DNA of 64,000 nucleotides. Source: Dyella thiooxydans. Lineage in GTDB: Bacteria > Pseudomonadota > Gammaproteobacteria > Xanthomonadales > Rhodanobacteraceae. Below are positions 52,263 through 62,849 of this stretch, one piece after another. The translations under genes and the position numbers were made by a program. A model generated the notes under the pieces. The model saw only the letters and a list, made by a program, of their open reading frames with translations, ran no database searches and was not told the DNA's origin. The stretch is taken from contig NZ_CP014841.1 of the NCBI RefSeq assembly GCF_001641285.1, forward strand, positions 2,294,001 through 2,358,000. The letters run 5' to 3'. Each line of letters opens with the position of its first letter. The stretch's first letter is position 1.

Positions 52263-53120
52263 TCAGTTCGCCGACTGCGCGGACTGCAGCTGGATCCGGT
52301 TCAGGCGTTCCTGCGCCAGGCTGGCGGCCTTGCTGCCGGGATACTTCTTCAGCACGTCCTGCAGGGTCGCCTTGGCGGCGTCGACCTGCTTGAGCTCATA
52401 CTGGGTGTATCCGACCTTGAGCAGCGCATCCGGCGCCTTTTCGCTCTGCGGAAACTGCGCCAGCAGACGCTTGAACGCTTCCAGGGCCACCGAATAGTTG
52501 GTGGTCACGTAATAGGACTCGCCCAGCCAGTACCAGGCATTCGGCGCCAGGGCGCTGTCCGGGTGCTGCTGGATGAAATCGCGGAACCCTCGCGACGCCG
52601 CGGCATAGTCGCCACCGCGCAGCGCGTTGAAGGCCGTGTCGTAGGCAGACTGCTCGTCTGCCGTGGCCGGCGTCGGTGCCGGCGTGGTACCTGCGGCCGT
52701 ACCGGGCGCGCTCGCCGCAGTACCTGCGGCCTGGGTCGGCACGCCCGCTGCGGTACCGGCGGCTGCCGGAGCGGCCTTGGTCCCCGCGGCGGCTCCGCCC
52801 TCGAGGCGGCCGAGGCGGGAATCCAGATCCACGTACTGTGCCTTGCTCTTGTCGTCGAGCATCTGCAACTGATGCTGCAGCTCCTCGATCTGACCCTGCT
52901 GCTGTTGCAACTGCGATTGCAGCGCCTGCACCTGGTTGACCAGCCCGATGCCACCCTTGTCCTGATTCTGTGCCTGCTGCTCGAGCCGCGTGACACGCTC
53001 GGCGAGGCTGAGGCGGGAATCCTGTGCGGACGCGGGACCGGCCAACAGCATGGCGGACGCAAACGCGCCCGCCATGCCCACGCTGGCTACGAGACGATGA
53101 GCCAGACGCGTCTTCATCAC
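52263..53120 (-). CDS. cpoB: CpoB (YbgF), Tol-Pal associated TPR protein
   Basis: 285 residues. Signal peptide at 1-32 (ASAMLLAGPASAQ). A trimerising coiled coil runs from about 38 to 100 (VQALQSQLQQQQGQIEELQHQLQML). It is followed by an Ala/Pro/Thr/Gly linker of low complexity (about 110-155) and a TPR domain (155-280). CpoB links peptidoglycan synthesis with outer-membrane constriction. The start overlaps the pal stop by four bases. Confidence 0.94.
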   Translation of the reverse strand: MMKTRLAHRLVASVGMAGAFASAMLLAGPASAQDSRLSLAERVTRLEQQAQNQDKGGIGLVNQVQALQSQLQQQQGQIEELQHQLQMLDDKSKAQYVDLDSRLGRLEGGAAAGTKAAPAAAGTAAGVPTQAAGTAASAPGTAAGTTPAPTPATADEQSAYDTAFNALRGGDYAAASRGFRDFIQQHPDSALAPNAWYWLGESYYVTTNYSVALEAFKRLLAQFPQSEKAPDALLKVGYTQYELKQVDAAKATLQDVLKKYPGSKAASLAQERLNRIQLQSAQSAN

Positions 53121-53626
53121 TTCGCCGTGTAGACGATCTCGACGCGACGGTTCTTGCTCCAGCAGTCCTCGTTGTGCTCACGGCACACCGGCTTTTCCTT
53201 GCCGTACGAGATCACTTCGATCTGGCTGGCCGAACCGCCGGCCGCCTGCAGCGCGTCGGACACGGCATTGCCGCGGCGCTCGCCCAGGCCCAGGTTGTAC
53301 TCGCGGGTGCCGCGCTCGTCGGTGTTGCCTTCGAGACGGACGTGCGCTTCCGGACGGTCCTGCAGGTACTTGGCGTGGCAGGCCATGATCTGCTGGAACT
53401 CCGGCTTGATCTCGCTCTTGTCGAAATCGAAGTACACGACGCGCTGACGCAGGCAGGCATCGGTGTCGAGATCGGCCGGGGTGTACTTGCCGTCGCTCGG
53501 CGCCGGCTGGGTCACGGGGGCCGGCTCCGGCTGCGGAGCAGGCTGCTTCACTTCCTGCTTCTTGGAGCAGGCAGCCGCACCCACGCAAAGCAGGGCGACC
53601 AGGGCAACGCGAACGGTCTTATTCAT
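53117..53626 (-). CDS. pal: Pal, peptidoglycan-associated lipoprotein
   Basis: 169 residues. The lipoprotein signal ends at Cys20 (LCVGAAAC). The OmpA-like peptidoglycan-binding domain (about 60-169) has VYFDFDKSEIKPEFQQIM and LEGNTDERGTREYNLGLGERRGNAV with the conserved Asp and Arg for diaminopimelate. Pal anchors the outer membrane to the wall and binds TolB. A 254-nt structured gap separates it from tolB, so pal may have its own promoter. Confidence 0.97.
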   Translation of the reverse strand: MNKTVRVALVALLCVGAAACSKKQEVKQPAPQPEPAPVTQPAPSDGKYTPADLDTDACLRQRVVYFDFDKSEIKPEFQQIMACHAKYLQDRPEAHVRLEGNTDERGTREYNLGLGERRGNAVSDALQAAGGSASQIEVISYGKEKPVCREHNEDCWSKNRRVEIVYTAK

Positions 53627-53880
53627 GGTGACGTTCCTTAGAAACGGGTTGTTTTCCGACAGTCAATGACGATTACGGTTTCGAGACAGCATGCGCCGGT
53701 GGTCCGGCTGTTCTTTTGACTAAAAGCAGAAGTCGAAATGGCGGGTTGCCTCGCCCCCTCGACCACGGGTTGCCGTCAGACACCCGGCAACCCAAAAACC
53801 GAGAGGACGCCCGCAGATGTCCTCGCGGGCCCACTCCGTGGGCTGCCGGCGCGGCGATGAGCTGCCGCGCCTGTAGAACC
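53627..53880 (-). other. tolB-pal spacer with a chain of hairpins, no gene
   Basis: 254 nt between two same-strand genes. The half nearest tolB holds perfect inverted repeats: GGCGCGGC (53848-53855) with 53864-53871; GCCCAC (53829-53834) with 53838-53843; and GGGTTGCC (53767-53774) with 53786-53793. GAGGAC (53803-53808, partner 53819-53824) is interleaved with GCCCGC (53809-53814, partner 53825-53830), so those two cannot form together simply. No T-tract follows any of them on the minus strand. The AT-rich part at 53710-53735 could hold a pal promoter. Confidence 0.6.
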
Positions 53881-55209
53881 TCAGCGCTGCCGGAACGGGC
53901 CCCAGGCGGGTTCACGGACATCGCCGTCGGCCAGCACCAGTCGCTGCCGGACCATGCCGTCGGCCGACACGGCGTAGAGCACGCCACGGGGACCTTCGGT
54001 CGCGGCATACAGCAGCATGCTTGCATTGGGGGCAAAGCTGGGCGATTCGTCGATGGGACCCGGCGACAGGAAGCGCACTTGCCCGCCCAGACTATTGTCC
54101 ATGACAGCAATACGATACACGTTCCCGTTGCCCTGCACCATGGCGATCTGCTTGCCGTCGTAGCTGATGTTCGCCTCGGCGTTGTACTGCCCCTGGAACG
54201 TCACGCGCTCGGGTGCACCGCCGGTGGCGGGCATCTTGTAGATCTGCGGCCGGCCCGAGCGGTCGGAGGTGAAGTAGATGGACTGGCCGTCCGGCGACCA
54301 CTTCGGCTCGGTATCGATCGCCAGGTTGTTGGTCAGCCGGGTTTCCTTGTGGGTCGCCAGGTCCAGCACGAAGATCTCGGGGTTGCCCACGTAGGAAAGC
54401 GACACCGCCAGCTTGGTCCCGTCCGGCGACCAGGCCGGCGCACCGTTGATGCCCTTGCGGTGCGCCTCGACCAGCTGCCGGGCTCCGGTGGTGATGTCCT
54501 GCACGTAGATGTTGGAGTTGCCGCTCTCGAACGAGACGTAGGCGATCTTCTTGCCGTCCGGCGACCAGGTGGGGGACAGCAGGGATTCGCGCGAGCGGGC
54601 GACCACCTGCGGGTTGTACCCGTCCGAGTCGGCCACGATCAGCGAATAGGTGGTGTGGTTGCCGAGCCCGACCGCGGTGATGTAGGCGATGCGGGTCCAG
54701 AACGCGCCGCGCACGCCGGTGATCTTTTCGTAGATCTGGTCGGCGATCTGGTGGGCCACGCCACGCAGGTCGCCGACCGGTGCGGTCATCGACTGCGACA
54801 GCAGGCTCTGCTGCTTGTTCACGTCCCACAGCTCGTAGTCGACCCGGACCAGGCCGCTGCCGGCGTCGCTGATGTGGCCGACGGTGATGTAGTCCTGCTT
54901 GAGCAGCTTCCAGGTGGCGAAATGGATGTCCGAACCCTTGGAGGGGAATTCGACGATCTCGCTCTTGGCCAGCGCGCGGAACTTGCCCGAACGGTTGAAA
55001 TCGTTGCGCATCACCTCGGCGATGTCGGTCGGCAGCGGCGTACCGCCGTCCTGGGCGAACGGCACCACGGCGATCGGGGTGGCCGTCTTGACGCCACCGA
55101 CGATGTCGACATTGAGGGACTGGGCGGAGGCCCGGGGGCCGACCAGGGTCGCAAGAACCAGCGCAGCGAGGGCGAACAGCAGCTTGTGTTTACGCATGAG
55201 CCTCATCAT
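53881..55209 (-). CDS. tolB: TolB, periplasmic beta-propeller of the Tol-Pal system
   Basis: 442 residues. Signal peptide at about 1-30 (LFALAALVLATLVGPRASAQ). The N-terminal alpha/beta domain (30-165) precedes a six-bladed propeller with repeated SPTWSPDGKKIAYVS, GAPAWSPDGTKLAVS, EPKWSPDGQSIYFTS and SPSFAPNASMLLY blades. TolB binds Pal and cycles with TolA during outer-membrane constriction. Its start overlaps the tolA stop by four bases. A hairpin-rich spacer follows. Confidence 0.97.
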   Translation of the reverse strand: MMRLMRKHKLLFALAALVLATLVGPRASAQSLNVDIVGGVKTATPIAVVPFAQDGGTPLPTDIAEVMRNDFNRSGKFRALAKSEIVEFPSKGSDIHFATWKLLKQDYITVGHISDAGSGLVRVDYELWDVNKQQSLLSQSMTAPVGDLRGVAHQIADQIYEKITGVRGAFWTRIAYITAVGLGNHTTYSLIVADSDGYNPQVVARSRESLLSPTWSPDGKKIAYVSFESGNSNIYVQDITTGARQLVEAHRKGINGAPAWSPDGTKLAVSLSYVGNPEIFVLDLATHKETRLTNNLAIDTEPKWSPDGQSIYFTSDRSGRPQIYKMPATGGAPERVTFQGQYNAEANISYDGKQIAMVQGNGNVYRIAVMDNSLGGQVRFLSPGPIDESPSFAPNASMLLYAATEGPRGVLYAVSADGMVRQRLVLADGDVREPAWGPFRQR

Positions 55210-56133
55210 TGCGGCCTGAAGGTGAAGGTGAGATCACGCTGGAACACGCTCTCGAATCCCTTGTAGGGCAAGGGTTGCGCGCGAAGTACCGCGTTTTCCA
55301 CCGATCGGCGTCCGGCGTCGTCGTACGGGCAGCTGCTGTCGACCTTGGCGCTCATGACGTCGCCGCCGGGCAGCTGGGTGATATGAACGACACACGGAGC
55401 GCTCGGCATGTTATCCGGCCGCAGCCAGTTCTGCGTGACCGCGTTCTGAATCGCTGCTTGATACTTGGCCAGCAGGCTGTCGTCCTTGCCGTTGGTGCCG
55501 GTCTGCCGCTGGGTCGCCGCCGGCACGTCCGGCAGGCCGTCGTCCCTGGTGTTCTGCAGATCCTTGAGCTGCTGTTCCGCCTGGCGCTTCCTGTTGTCTG
55601 CCTGGCGCGTGGCCGCCGACGCCTTGTCCAGTTTGGCGAACAGCTCGTCGATCTTCTTCTTTTCCTCTTCCTTCTTCCTGGCCGCCTGGGCGTCCAGCTC
55701 GGCCTGGCGCTGGCGCTGGCGCTCCTCCTGCTCCTTCTTGGCGTCCTCGGCCTTCTGCAGCGCCTCGGCGACGACCTTCTCCTGGTCGACCACGTCCGGA
55801 TGCTCCGGCGGCGGCGGCAGCGTCTTGACCTGCGGCGCCTGCACCGTCGGGGTCGGTGGCGGCACGGCCGGGGGCGGTGGCACCGAATCGGGGACCGGAC
55901 GCGCCTTGGTCGGTTTGGGCGGCGGCGCGCCGGTCGGGCCGATCAGCACCGCCTCGATCGGCTGGCCCGGCAGCTCCAGCGGCTTGGCGCAGGCGATCGG
56001 GTTCCACCCGGCCGGCAGGTGCAGCAGCTCGAACCACTTCTCGTAGGTCGAGCAGGGCAGGATCGCCAGGTAGAGGAACGCCAGGATGCCAAGGTGCAGC
56101 AGGGCCGCCAGCACCACGGCCAGGGGCGTGCGC

Positions 56134-56147
<14 letters not shown>
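55206..56147 (-). CDS. tolA: TolA, inner-membrane spanning link of Tol-Pal
   Basis: 313 residues. The N-terminal helix at about 8-30 (LAVVLAALLHLGILAFLYLA) holds the SxxxH-like membrane motif region that docks with TolQR. A Pro-rich part (70-110) and a Glu/Gln/Arg/Lys-rich helix (about 115-200) follow. The C-terminal domain (about 215-313) has CVVHITQLPGGDVMSAKVDSSCPYDD with two Cys. Start at 56147 overlaps tolR by 14 nt. Confidence 0.95.
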
Positions 56148-56583
<436 letters not shown>

Positions 56584-56596
56584 GGCAGGCGGCCCC

Positions 56597-57283
56597 TCAG
56601 CGGATGTCGTCGGACTGGATCTGGCGCTGCAGGACCGAGGAGAACTCCTCCTGGAACACTTCGTAGCGCGAGGCGATCCGCTCGACCCGGTTGGCGTAGC
56701 GGTTGTACGCCCACACCGCCGGGATCGCCGCGAACAGGCCCATCGCGGTGGCAATCAGCGCCTCGGAGATGTGCGGCGCGACGGCGGCGATGGTCACGTC
56801 CTTCATCTCGCCCAGGCCCTGGAACGCGCCCATGATGCCCCACACCGTGCCGAACAGGCCGACGTAGGGCGCGATCGAGCCGACGTTGGCGAGGAACTCG
56901 AGGTTGCGCTCGAGCAGGCCGATCTCGCGGGTGCCGGCCACGCGCATGGCCCGCTCGGTACCTTCCATCACCACGCGCATGTCGTGGGTCTTGCGCTGGC
57001 GCTGGCGCGCGAACTCGCGGAAGCCGGACTCGAAGATGGTCTCCATGCCGCCGTTGTCGGCGCCACGCCCGCTCACCTCGCGGAACAGGCCGGCCAGGTC
57101 GCCACCGGACCAGAAGCGCTCCTCGAACTCCTCGGCGCTCTCGGTCGCGGCTTTCATCTGCGTGTACTTGCGGATGATGATCACCCAGGACATGAAGGAG
57201 AACGCCAGCAGCACCAGCATGACGAACTTGACCGGCCAGCTCGCGTCCGCGACCAGCGTGAAAATGTTCAGTCCACCGTTCAT
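56597..57283 (-). CDS. tolQ: TolQ, ExbB-like motor protein
   Basis: 228 residues with three helices: about 13-35 (WPVKFVMLVLLAFSFMSWVIII), 130-155 and 165-195. Conserved blocks are LEFLANVGSIAPYVGLFGTVWGIMGAF and EALIATAMGLFAAIPAVWAYN. It forms the ion-conducting pentamer with TolR. It lies 33 nt after ybgC and 13 nt before tolR. Confidence 0.97.
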   Translation of the reverse strand: MNGGLNIFTLVADASWPVKFVMLVLLAFSFMSWVIIIRKYTQMKAATESAEEFEERFWSGGDLAGLFREVSGRGADNGGMETIFESGFREFARQRQRKTHDMRVVMEGTERAMRVAGTREIGLLERNLEFLANVGSIAPYVGLFGTVWGIMGAFQGLGEMKDVTIAAVAPHISEALIATAMGLFAAIPAVWAYNRYANRVERIASRYEVFQEEFSSVLQRQIQSDDIR

Positions 57284-57316
57284 GGCTTGGGGAGTTCTCC
57301 GCAGGGATAAGGGAAT

Positions 57317-57718
57317 CTAGGGGGTCAGGCCGGGGATGGCGTCGTCCGGTATCCGTACCGGCACCATCCGCTCGACATCGACGCAGGCGACGCGCACCTC
57401 GGCCTCGATCAAGCGGGTTCCGTCGCGACGCCGGATGACCTGACCGAACAGGATACTGGCTGCGCGACGCTCTTTGACTTCGACCGTCACGAGCAATTCA
57501 TCATCCAGCAGGGCAGCCTTGAGGAAGTCCAGCTTCATCGAGCGGACCAGGAAGGCCAGGCCGGTCCGCGCCTTGAACTCGGACTGGGCCACCCCGAGGC
57601 TGCGCAGCCACTCGCTGCGGGCACGCTCCATGAAGCGCAGGTAGCTGGCGTGGTAGACCACGCCGCCGGCGTCGGTGTCTTCCCAATACACGCGTACCGG
57701 CCATTCGAAGGGGGGCAT
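57317..57718 (-). CDS. ybgC: YbgC, acyl-CoA thioesterase of the Tol-Pal operon
   Basis: 133 residues, a hot-dog fold. The catalytic motif is YWEDTDAGGVVYHASYLRFMERAR, with the nucleophilic Asp. It hydrolyses acyl-CoA or acyl-ACP and associates with phospholipid synthesis. It is the first gene of the ybgC-tolQRAB-pal-cpoB block, 44 nt after ruvB. Confidence 0.96.
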   Translation of the reverse strand: MPPFEWPVRVYWEDTDAGGVVYHASYLRFMERARSEWLRSLGVAQSEFKARTGLAFLVRSMKLDFLKAALLDDELLVTVEVKERRAASILFGQVIRRRDGTRLIEAEVRVACVDVERMVPVRIPDDAIPGLTP

Positions 57719-57762
57719 CGTCGGACTCTCTTGCGAAGGGGCAGGCCGGACGCCGCGCCGGG

Positions 57763-58809
57763 TCAGCGCTCGTCCGGGTCAGGGGTGAACAGTTCGGGGG
57801 CCAGCGCCTGGCGCGGCGGCGGGGCCAGACCAAGATGGCGCCAGCCCTTGGCACTGACCATGCGTCCGCGGGCCGTGCGCACCAGGTAACCCTGCTGGAT
57901 CAGATACGGCTCGACCACGTCCTCGAGGGTGCCGCGATCCTCGCTCAGCGCCGCCGCCAGCGACTCCACGCCCACCGGGCCGCCGTCGAAGTTCTCGATG
58001 ATCAGCGCCAGCAGGCGGCGGTCGAGTTCATCAAAACCCTGCGGATCGACCTTGAGCATGCCCAGCGCAGCCTGCGCCGCCTCCTGGGTGATCGCTCCGC
58101 CTGCCCGCACCTCGGCATAGTCCCGCACCCGGCGCAGCAGTCGGTTGGCAATGCGGGGGGTGCCGCGCGAACGGCGGGCGATCTCCTGTGCGCCCTCCAG
58201 CTCGCAGGGGATGCCCAGGATCCGGGCCGCCCGCCGCACGATGTCGGTGAGTTCCTCGGCCGTATAGAACTCCAGCCGCTGCACGATGCCGAAGCGGTCG
58301 CGCAGCGGGGCGGTGAGCATGCCGGCCCGGGTGGTGGCGCCGATCAGGGTGAACGGCGGCAGGTCCAGCTTGATCGAGCGGGCGGCCGGGCCCTCGCCGA
58401 TCATGATGTCGATCTGGAAGTCCTCCATCGCCGGATAGAGCACCTCCTCGACCACCGGCGACAGGCGGTGGATCTCGTCCACGAACAGCACGTCGTGCGG
58501 CTCGAGGTTGGTGAGCAGTGCGGCCAGATCGCCGGCGCGTTCCAGCACCGGGCCGGAGGTGGTCCTCACGCTGACCCCCAGTTCGTTGGCGATGACATGG
58601 CTGAGGGTGGTCTTGCCCAATCCGGGCGGCCCGAAGATCAGCACATGGTCGAGCGCCCCGCCGCGCTTCTTCGCCGCCTCGATATAGATCGACAGCTGCT
58701 CGCGCACCGGCGCCTGGCCGAGGTACTCGGCCAGGCGCTTCGGGCGGATGGACGCCTCCAGCGCCTCGTCGTCGAGTTGGGCGGCGGCGGTCACGATGCG
58801 GTCGGTCAT
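57763..58809 (-). CDS. ruvB: RuvB, Holliday-junction branch-migration ATPase
   Basis: 348 residues. Start 58809 gives [20 protein letters not shown], the family opening; an upstream extension would run into the REP element. Walker A is [10 protein letters not shown], Walker B FVDEIHRL, sensor 1 [10 protein letters not shown], the arginine finger region is LRDRFGIV, and the C-terminal winged helix follows. It works with RuvA and RuvC. It is separated from ruvA by kup. Confidence 0.98.
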   Translation of the reverse strand: MTDRIVTAAAQLDDEALEASIRPKRLAEYLGQAPVREQLSIYIEAAKKRGGALDHVLIFGPPGLGKTTLSHVIANELGVSVRTTSGPVLERAGDLAALLTNLEPHDVLFVDEIHRLSPVVEEVLYPAMEDFQIDIMIGEGPAARSIKLDLPPFTLIGATTRAGMLTAPLRDRFGIVQRLEFYTAEELTDIVRRAARILGIPCELEGAQEIARRSRGTPRIANRLLRRVRDYAEVRAGGAITQEAAQAALGMLKVDPQGFDELDRRLLALIIENFDGGPVGVESLAAALSEDRGTLEDVVEPYLIQQGYLVRTARGRMVSAKGWRHLGLAPPPRQALAPELFTPDPDER

Positions 58810-58839
58810 GCCGGCATTATGGCAGGCGGCGGCGCACCT

Positions 58840-58916
58840 GTAGGAGCGCACCCTGTGCGCGATGGCCTTCGCCCGAGACTGCATCCGGCACCGTCACGCA
58901 CAGGGTGCGCTCCTAC
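58840..58916. repeat. REP-type inverted repeat (BIME-like) between ruvB and kup
   Basis: Two perfect 20-nt arms, GTAGGAGCGCACCCTGTGCG (58840-58859) and its complement (58897-58916), are separated by 37 nt. Each arm holds its own small hairpin, GCGCAC-CCT-GTGCGC-like. The GTAGGAGCG opening is the classic REP motif of Pseudomonas and Xanthomonadales mobilised by RAYT-type transposases; no such gene is in the window. Confidence 0.93.
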
Positions 58917-58946
58917 CCCGCGATCGTGCCGGCCCGCTCCGGCCGC

Positions 58947-60863
58947 TCAGATCTCGACCTGCGCACCCAGCTCGATCAGGCGGTTGCCGGGAATCTGGAA
59001 GAACGCCGTGGCGGGCAACGCGTTGCGCGCCATGAAGGCGAACAGCTTGTCGCGCCACAGTGCCATGCCCGGCCGGCGCGCACCCGCCACGATGCTCTCG
59101 CGCGACAGGAAGAACGTGGTGTCCATCAGGTCGAACGGCAGGCCGCTGCGCGAGCATTGCCCCAGCGCCAGCGGGATGTTCGGGTCCTCGGCGAAGCCGA
59201 AGCGAAGGATCAGCAGATAGAAGCCACCGCCCAGCTCTTCCAGCTGGATCCGCTCATCGGCCTCGGCCACCGGCGTCTCCAGCGTCTCGACGGTCAGCAG
59301 CACGTTGCGCTCGTGCAACACCTTGTTGTGTTTGAGGTTGTGCAACAGCGCGTGCGGCACCGCCTCCTGATTGGCGGTGAGGAACACCGCCGTCCCCGGG
59401 ACGCGCAGCGGCGGATGCTCGGTGATGTTGGCGATGAACGGCTTGAGCGCCAGTCCGCTCTGCTTGATTTCGCGCACGACCAGATCGCGACCGCGGCGCC
59501 AGGTGGTCATCAGCACGAACATCACCAGGCCGAGCACCAGCGGGAACCAGCCGCCCTGCAGGATCTTCAGCGTGTTGGCACCGAAATAGCTCAGGTCCAC
59601 CGACAGCAGCGCGATCGCGGCCACGATGACCAGCGCCCGGTTCCAGTGCCACATGCGGCGGGCCACGATCATCACCAGCACGGTGTCGATCGCCATCGTG
59701 CCGGTCACCGCGATGCCGTAGGCGCCGGCAAGGGCATTGGAAGACTGGAAGCTCACGACCGTGGCGATCACCGCCACCATCAGCGCCCGGTTCACCCACG
59801 GCAGAAAGATCTGTCCGATCGCCTCGCGCGAGGTGTGCACCACCTGCATGCGCGGCACGAAGCCGAGCTGGATCGCCTGCCGGGTCACGGTGAAGGCGCC
59901 GGAGATCACTGCCTGCGAAGCGATCACGGTGGAGGCGGTCGCCAACCCGATCATCGGGTAGAGCGCCCAGTCCGGCACGGCGTGATAGAACGGGTTGTCG
60001 ATCGTGGTCGGATCGACCAGCAGCAGGCCGCCCTGCCCGTAGTAGTTCAGCAGCAGCGCCGGCATCACGAAGAAGAACCAGGCCGCGCGGATCGGGAAGC
60101 GGCCGAAGTGGCCCATGTCGGTGTACAGCGCCTCGGCGCCGGTCACGCAAAGCACCACCGAGCCCAGTGCCAGCGCCGAGGCCATGCCGTGGGTCATGAA
60201 GAACTGCACGGCGTACCAGGGGTTGAGCGCGTACAGCACGCCCGGCGCCTTGAGGATGTTCCACACGCCGATGGTGCCCAGGCTGAGGAACCACAGCACC
60301 ATGACCGGACCGAACACCGTGCCGACCTTGGCGGTACCGTGCCGCTGCATCCAGAACAGGCCCAGCAGCACCACCACGGTGACCGGCACCACCCAGTGGG
60401 CCAGTCCCGGCGCCGCCACCTCCAGACCCTCCACCGCCGACAGCACGGAGATGGATGGCGTGATCACGCCATCACCGAAGAACAGCGCCGCACCGAGCAG
60501 TGCCATCAGCACGACCAGCTTGCGCATGCGCGCCGACTGGCCCACCGCCCGCTGCGCCAGCGCCATAAGCGCCATGATGCCGCCCTCGCCCTTGTTGTCG
60601 GCGCGCATCACCAGGCTCACGTACTTCAGCGCCACCACGATGATCAGCGACCAGGTGACCAGCGAGAGGATGCCCAGCACCGTCGCCGGTCGCGGATGCA
60701 GTCCGTGCTCGGGCAGGAAGGTCTCGTGCATGGTGTACAGCGGACTGGTGCCGATGTCGCCGAACACCACGCCGATGGCGCCCAGGATCAGCGTCGAGAC
60801 GCTGCCGTGCCCGCCGCCCTCGGCGGATCCGTCCTGTTGCGTGACTTGCGTTGGCTGGCTCAT
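58947..60863 (-). CDS. kup: Kup, potassium uptake transporter
   Basis: 638 residues. About 12 transmembrane helices (40-450), then a C-terminal cytoplasmic part (about 470-638). Family features are [17 protein letters not shown], the helix [16 protein letters not shown] and [21 protein letters not shown]. It is a proton/potassium symporter. It lies between ruvB and ruvA on the same strand, 15 nt after ruvA, followed by a REP element. Confidence 0.97.
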   Translation of the reverse strand: MSQPTQVTQQDGSAEGGGHGSVSTLILGAIGVVFGDIGTSPLYTMHETFLPEHGLHPRPATVLGILSLVTWSLIIVVALKYVSLVMRADNKGEGGIMALMALAQRAVGQSARMRKLVVLMALLGAALFFGDGVITPSISVLSAVEGLEVAAPGLAHWVVPVTVVVLLGLFWMQRHGTAKVGTVFGPVMVLWFLSLGTIGVWNILKAPGVLYALNPWYAVQFFMTHGMASALALGSVVLCVTGAEALYTDMGHFGRFPIRAAWFFFVMPALLLNYYGQGGLLLVDPTTIDNPFYHAVPDWALYPMIGLATASTVIASQAVISGAFTVTRQAIQLGFVPRMQVVHTSREAIGQIFLPWVNRALMVAVIATVVSFQSSNALAGAYGIAVTGTMAIDTVLVMIVARRMWHWNRALVIVAAIALLSVDLSYFGANTLKILQGGWFPLVLGLVMFVLMTTWRRGRDLVVREIKQSGLALKPFIANITEHPPLRVPGTAVFLTANQEAVPHALLHNLKHNKVLHERNVLLTVETLETPVAEADERIQLEELGGGFYLLILRFGFAEDPNIPLALGQCSRSGLPFDLMDTTFFLSRESIVAGARRPGMALWRDKLFAFMARNALPATAFFQIPGNRLIELGAQVEI

Positions 60864-60878
60864 GGAACTCCCGGCTGC

Positions 60879-61475
60879 CTAGCCGCCCAGGGCGGCGCGC
60901 AGCGCCTTGCGGATGATGGCCTCGGCGCTGTCGCCGTCGGCCGCGACCTTCTGCACCAGGCGCGTGACCTCGGCCGGCTTGTAGCCAAGCTGCTGCAGCG
61001 CGACCGTGGCCTCGCCGGTCGCGTCCAGCGGAGTGCCGGTGGCGGGCTGGCCGGGCAGCCGGACCTGGTCCAGTCCCTCCACCCGGTCACGCAGTTCCAC
61101 CACGATACGTTCGGCGGTCTTCTTGCCGATGCCGGGGATCTTGGTCAGCGCCACCACGTCGCCGGCCTGCACCAGCCGGGCAAAGTCCGCGGTGGATACG
61201 CCGGACAGCACCGCCAGCGCGATTTTCGCGCCGATGCCGCTGACCTTCAGCAGACTGCGGAACAGGGCGCGCTCCGACTCGTGCAGGAAGGCGTAGAGGG
61301 CGACGCTGTCTTCCTTCACCGCATGGTGGGTGAGCAGGGTCACTTCCTTGCCGGTGGCCGGCAGGTCGAAGATCGTCGACATCGGCGCCTCGACCTCGTA
61401 GCCCACGCCACCGACATCGATGAGCAGCGACGGCGGTTGTTTGGACACCAGGGTGCCACGCAGGCGACCGATCAT
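60879..61475 (-). CDS. ruvA: RuvA, Holliday-junction binding protein
   Basis: 198 residues. OB-fold N-terminal domain (1-62, [10 protein letters not shown]), two helix-hairpin-helix motifs ([15 protein letters not shown] and [18 protein letters not shown]), and domain III (about 150-198) that contacts RuvB. The start at 61475 overlaps the ruvC stop by four bases. Confidence 0.97.
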   Translation of the reverse strand: MIGRLRGTLVSKQPPSLLIDVGGVGYEVEAPMSTIFDLPATGKEVTLLTHHAVKEDSVALYAFLHESERALFRSLLKVSGIGAKIALAVLSGVSTADFARLVQAGDVVALTKIPGIGKKTAERIVVELRDRVEGLDQVRLPGQPATGTPLDATGEATVALQQLGYKPAEVTRLVQKVAADGDSAEAIIRKALRAALGG

Positions 61476-61993
61476 CGTCCGCGCCTCCAGGCCGTGCGCG
61501 GTATGCCGACGCGGGCCAGGCTTGAGCGGGTGTGCGCGTGGGTCACGGCGATCGCCAGTGCATCGGCGGCATCGGCCTGCAGCGGCCCCTTGAGCCCGAG
61601 CAGGACGCCGATCATATGCTGGACCTGGGTCTTGTCGCCACGGCCACTGCCGACCACCGACTGCTTCACTTCGGTTGCTGCGTATTCGTGCACCGCGATC
61701 CCCTGGCTGACCACCGCACAGATCGCGGCACCTCTCGCCTGCCCGAGCTTCAACGCCGAATCGGCGTTGCGTGCCATGAACACGCGCTCGATCCCGCATT
61801 CGGACGGACGATGGGCGGCGATGATGTCACACAGCTCGTCAAAGATGCGTTTCAGGCGCAATGGAAACGACGCCTCGTTGCCCACCACCAGCGCACCGTG
61901 GAACACGTGGCACAGCTTGCCCTGCGCGTCGACATCGATGATCCCGACGCCGGTGCGCTGGCTGCCGGGATCGATGCCGAGAATGCGGGTCAT
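61472..61993 (-). CDS. ruvC: RuvC, Holliday-junction resolvase
   Basis: 173 residues. Catalytic acids: Asp in [14 protein letters not shown] (Asp8), Glu in [12 protein letters not shown], and Asp in [17 protein letters not shown]. It lies 40 nt after yebC. The ruvC-ruvA overlap makes the two genes coupled. The upstream extension is Arg-rich and antisense to yebC, so it was not used. Confidence 0.97.
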   Translation of the reverse strand: MTRILGIDPGSQRTGVGIIDVDAQGKLCHVFHGALVVGNEASFPLRLKRIFDELCDIIAAHRPSECGIERVFMARNADSALKLGQARGAAICAVVSQGIAVHEYAATEVKQSVVGSGRGDKTQVQHMIGVLLGLKGPLQADAADALAIAVTHAHTRSSLARVGIPRTAWRRGR

Positions 61994-62033
61994 GCGCTGC
62001 ACGCGCCGACGCGGCGCCGGGGCCGTCGCCGGA

Positions 62034-62768
62034 TCAATCCGTCGCCTCGGTCGGCAGGATCGCGTTGTGGTAGACCTCGCTGACGTCGTCCAGCGCGCCC
62101 AACCGCTCGAGCAGGTCCTGCATGGTTTCCTGCGCGTCGGCGGGCACCGCCACGCGATTGTTCGGACGCATCCCGACGCCGGCATGGTCGGACTCCAGCC
62201 CGGCCGCGGCGAGCGCCTGCTGCACCGCCTCGAAGTTTTCCGGCGCGCAGATCACCGTGCTCTCGCCGTGCTCGTTCACCACGTCGTCGGCTCCCGCCTC
62301 CAGCGCCGCCTCGAGCACCTTTTCCTCGGCCGCCTCGTCGCCACCGGTGGCGAACACGATCTCGCCGCAATGGGTGAACTGGAACGCCACCGAGCCACTG
62401 GTGCCCAGGTTGCCGCCGTGACGCGTCAACGCGTGGCGTACATCGGCCACGGTGCGGGTGGGGTTGTCGGTGAAGCACTCGATGATCAGCGCAACGCCGG
62501 CCGGGCCATAGCCCTCGTAGCGCAGCTCCTCCATCGCCGCGCCGCCATCGGCGCCCGAGCCGCGCTTGATCGCGCGCTCGATGGTGTCCTTGGGCATGTT
62601 GGCCGAGAGCGCCTTGTCGACCGCGGCGCGCAGGCGCGGGTTGCCGGACGGGTCGGCGACACCGGCACGGGTGGCGACGGTGATTTCGCGGATCAGCTTG
62701 GTGAACACCTTCGCGCGCTTGGCGTCTTCGGCGTTCTTGCGACCTTCGATGGACGGGCCTCTACCCAT
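62034..62768 (-). CDS. yebC: YebC/PmpR family transcriptional/translational regulator
   Basis: 244 residues from ATG 62768 (an ATG nine codons upstream is in frame). It starts [20 protein letters not shown]. The family motifs are [41 protein letters not shown] and [18 protein letters not shown]. YebC proteins have been described as DNA-binding regulators and as factors easing translation of proline runs. It sits upstream of ruvC, the conserved position. Confidence 0.97.
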   Translation of the reverse strand: MGRGPSIEGRKNAEDAKRAKVFTKLIREITVATRAGVADPSGNPRLRAAVDKALSANMPKDTIERAIKRGSGADGGAAMEELRYEGYGPAGVALIIECFTDNPTRTVADVRHALTRHGGNLGTSGSVAFQFTHCGEIVFATGGDEAAEEKVLEAALEAGADDVVNEHGESTVICAPENFEAVQQALAAAGLESDHAGVGMRPNNRVAVPADAQETMQDLLERLGALDDVSEVYHNAILPTEATD

Positions 62769-62849
62769 GGCGTTGCGCAACCTGACTGTGGACAAGCGCC
62801 GAATTTTACTCCATCCCCCCGCGGGCGGTGGAAGGGCACCGCCGCGGAC

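Noticed and set aside
53767-53793. Rho-independent terminator after tolB
   Set aside because: The stem is good, but the minus strand has no T-tract after it; the T-run lies before the stem in the direction of transcription.
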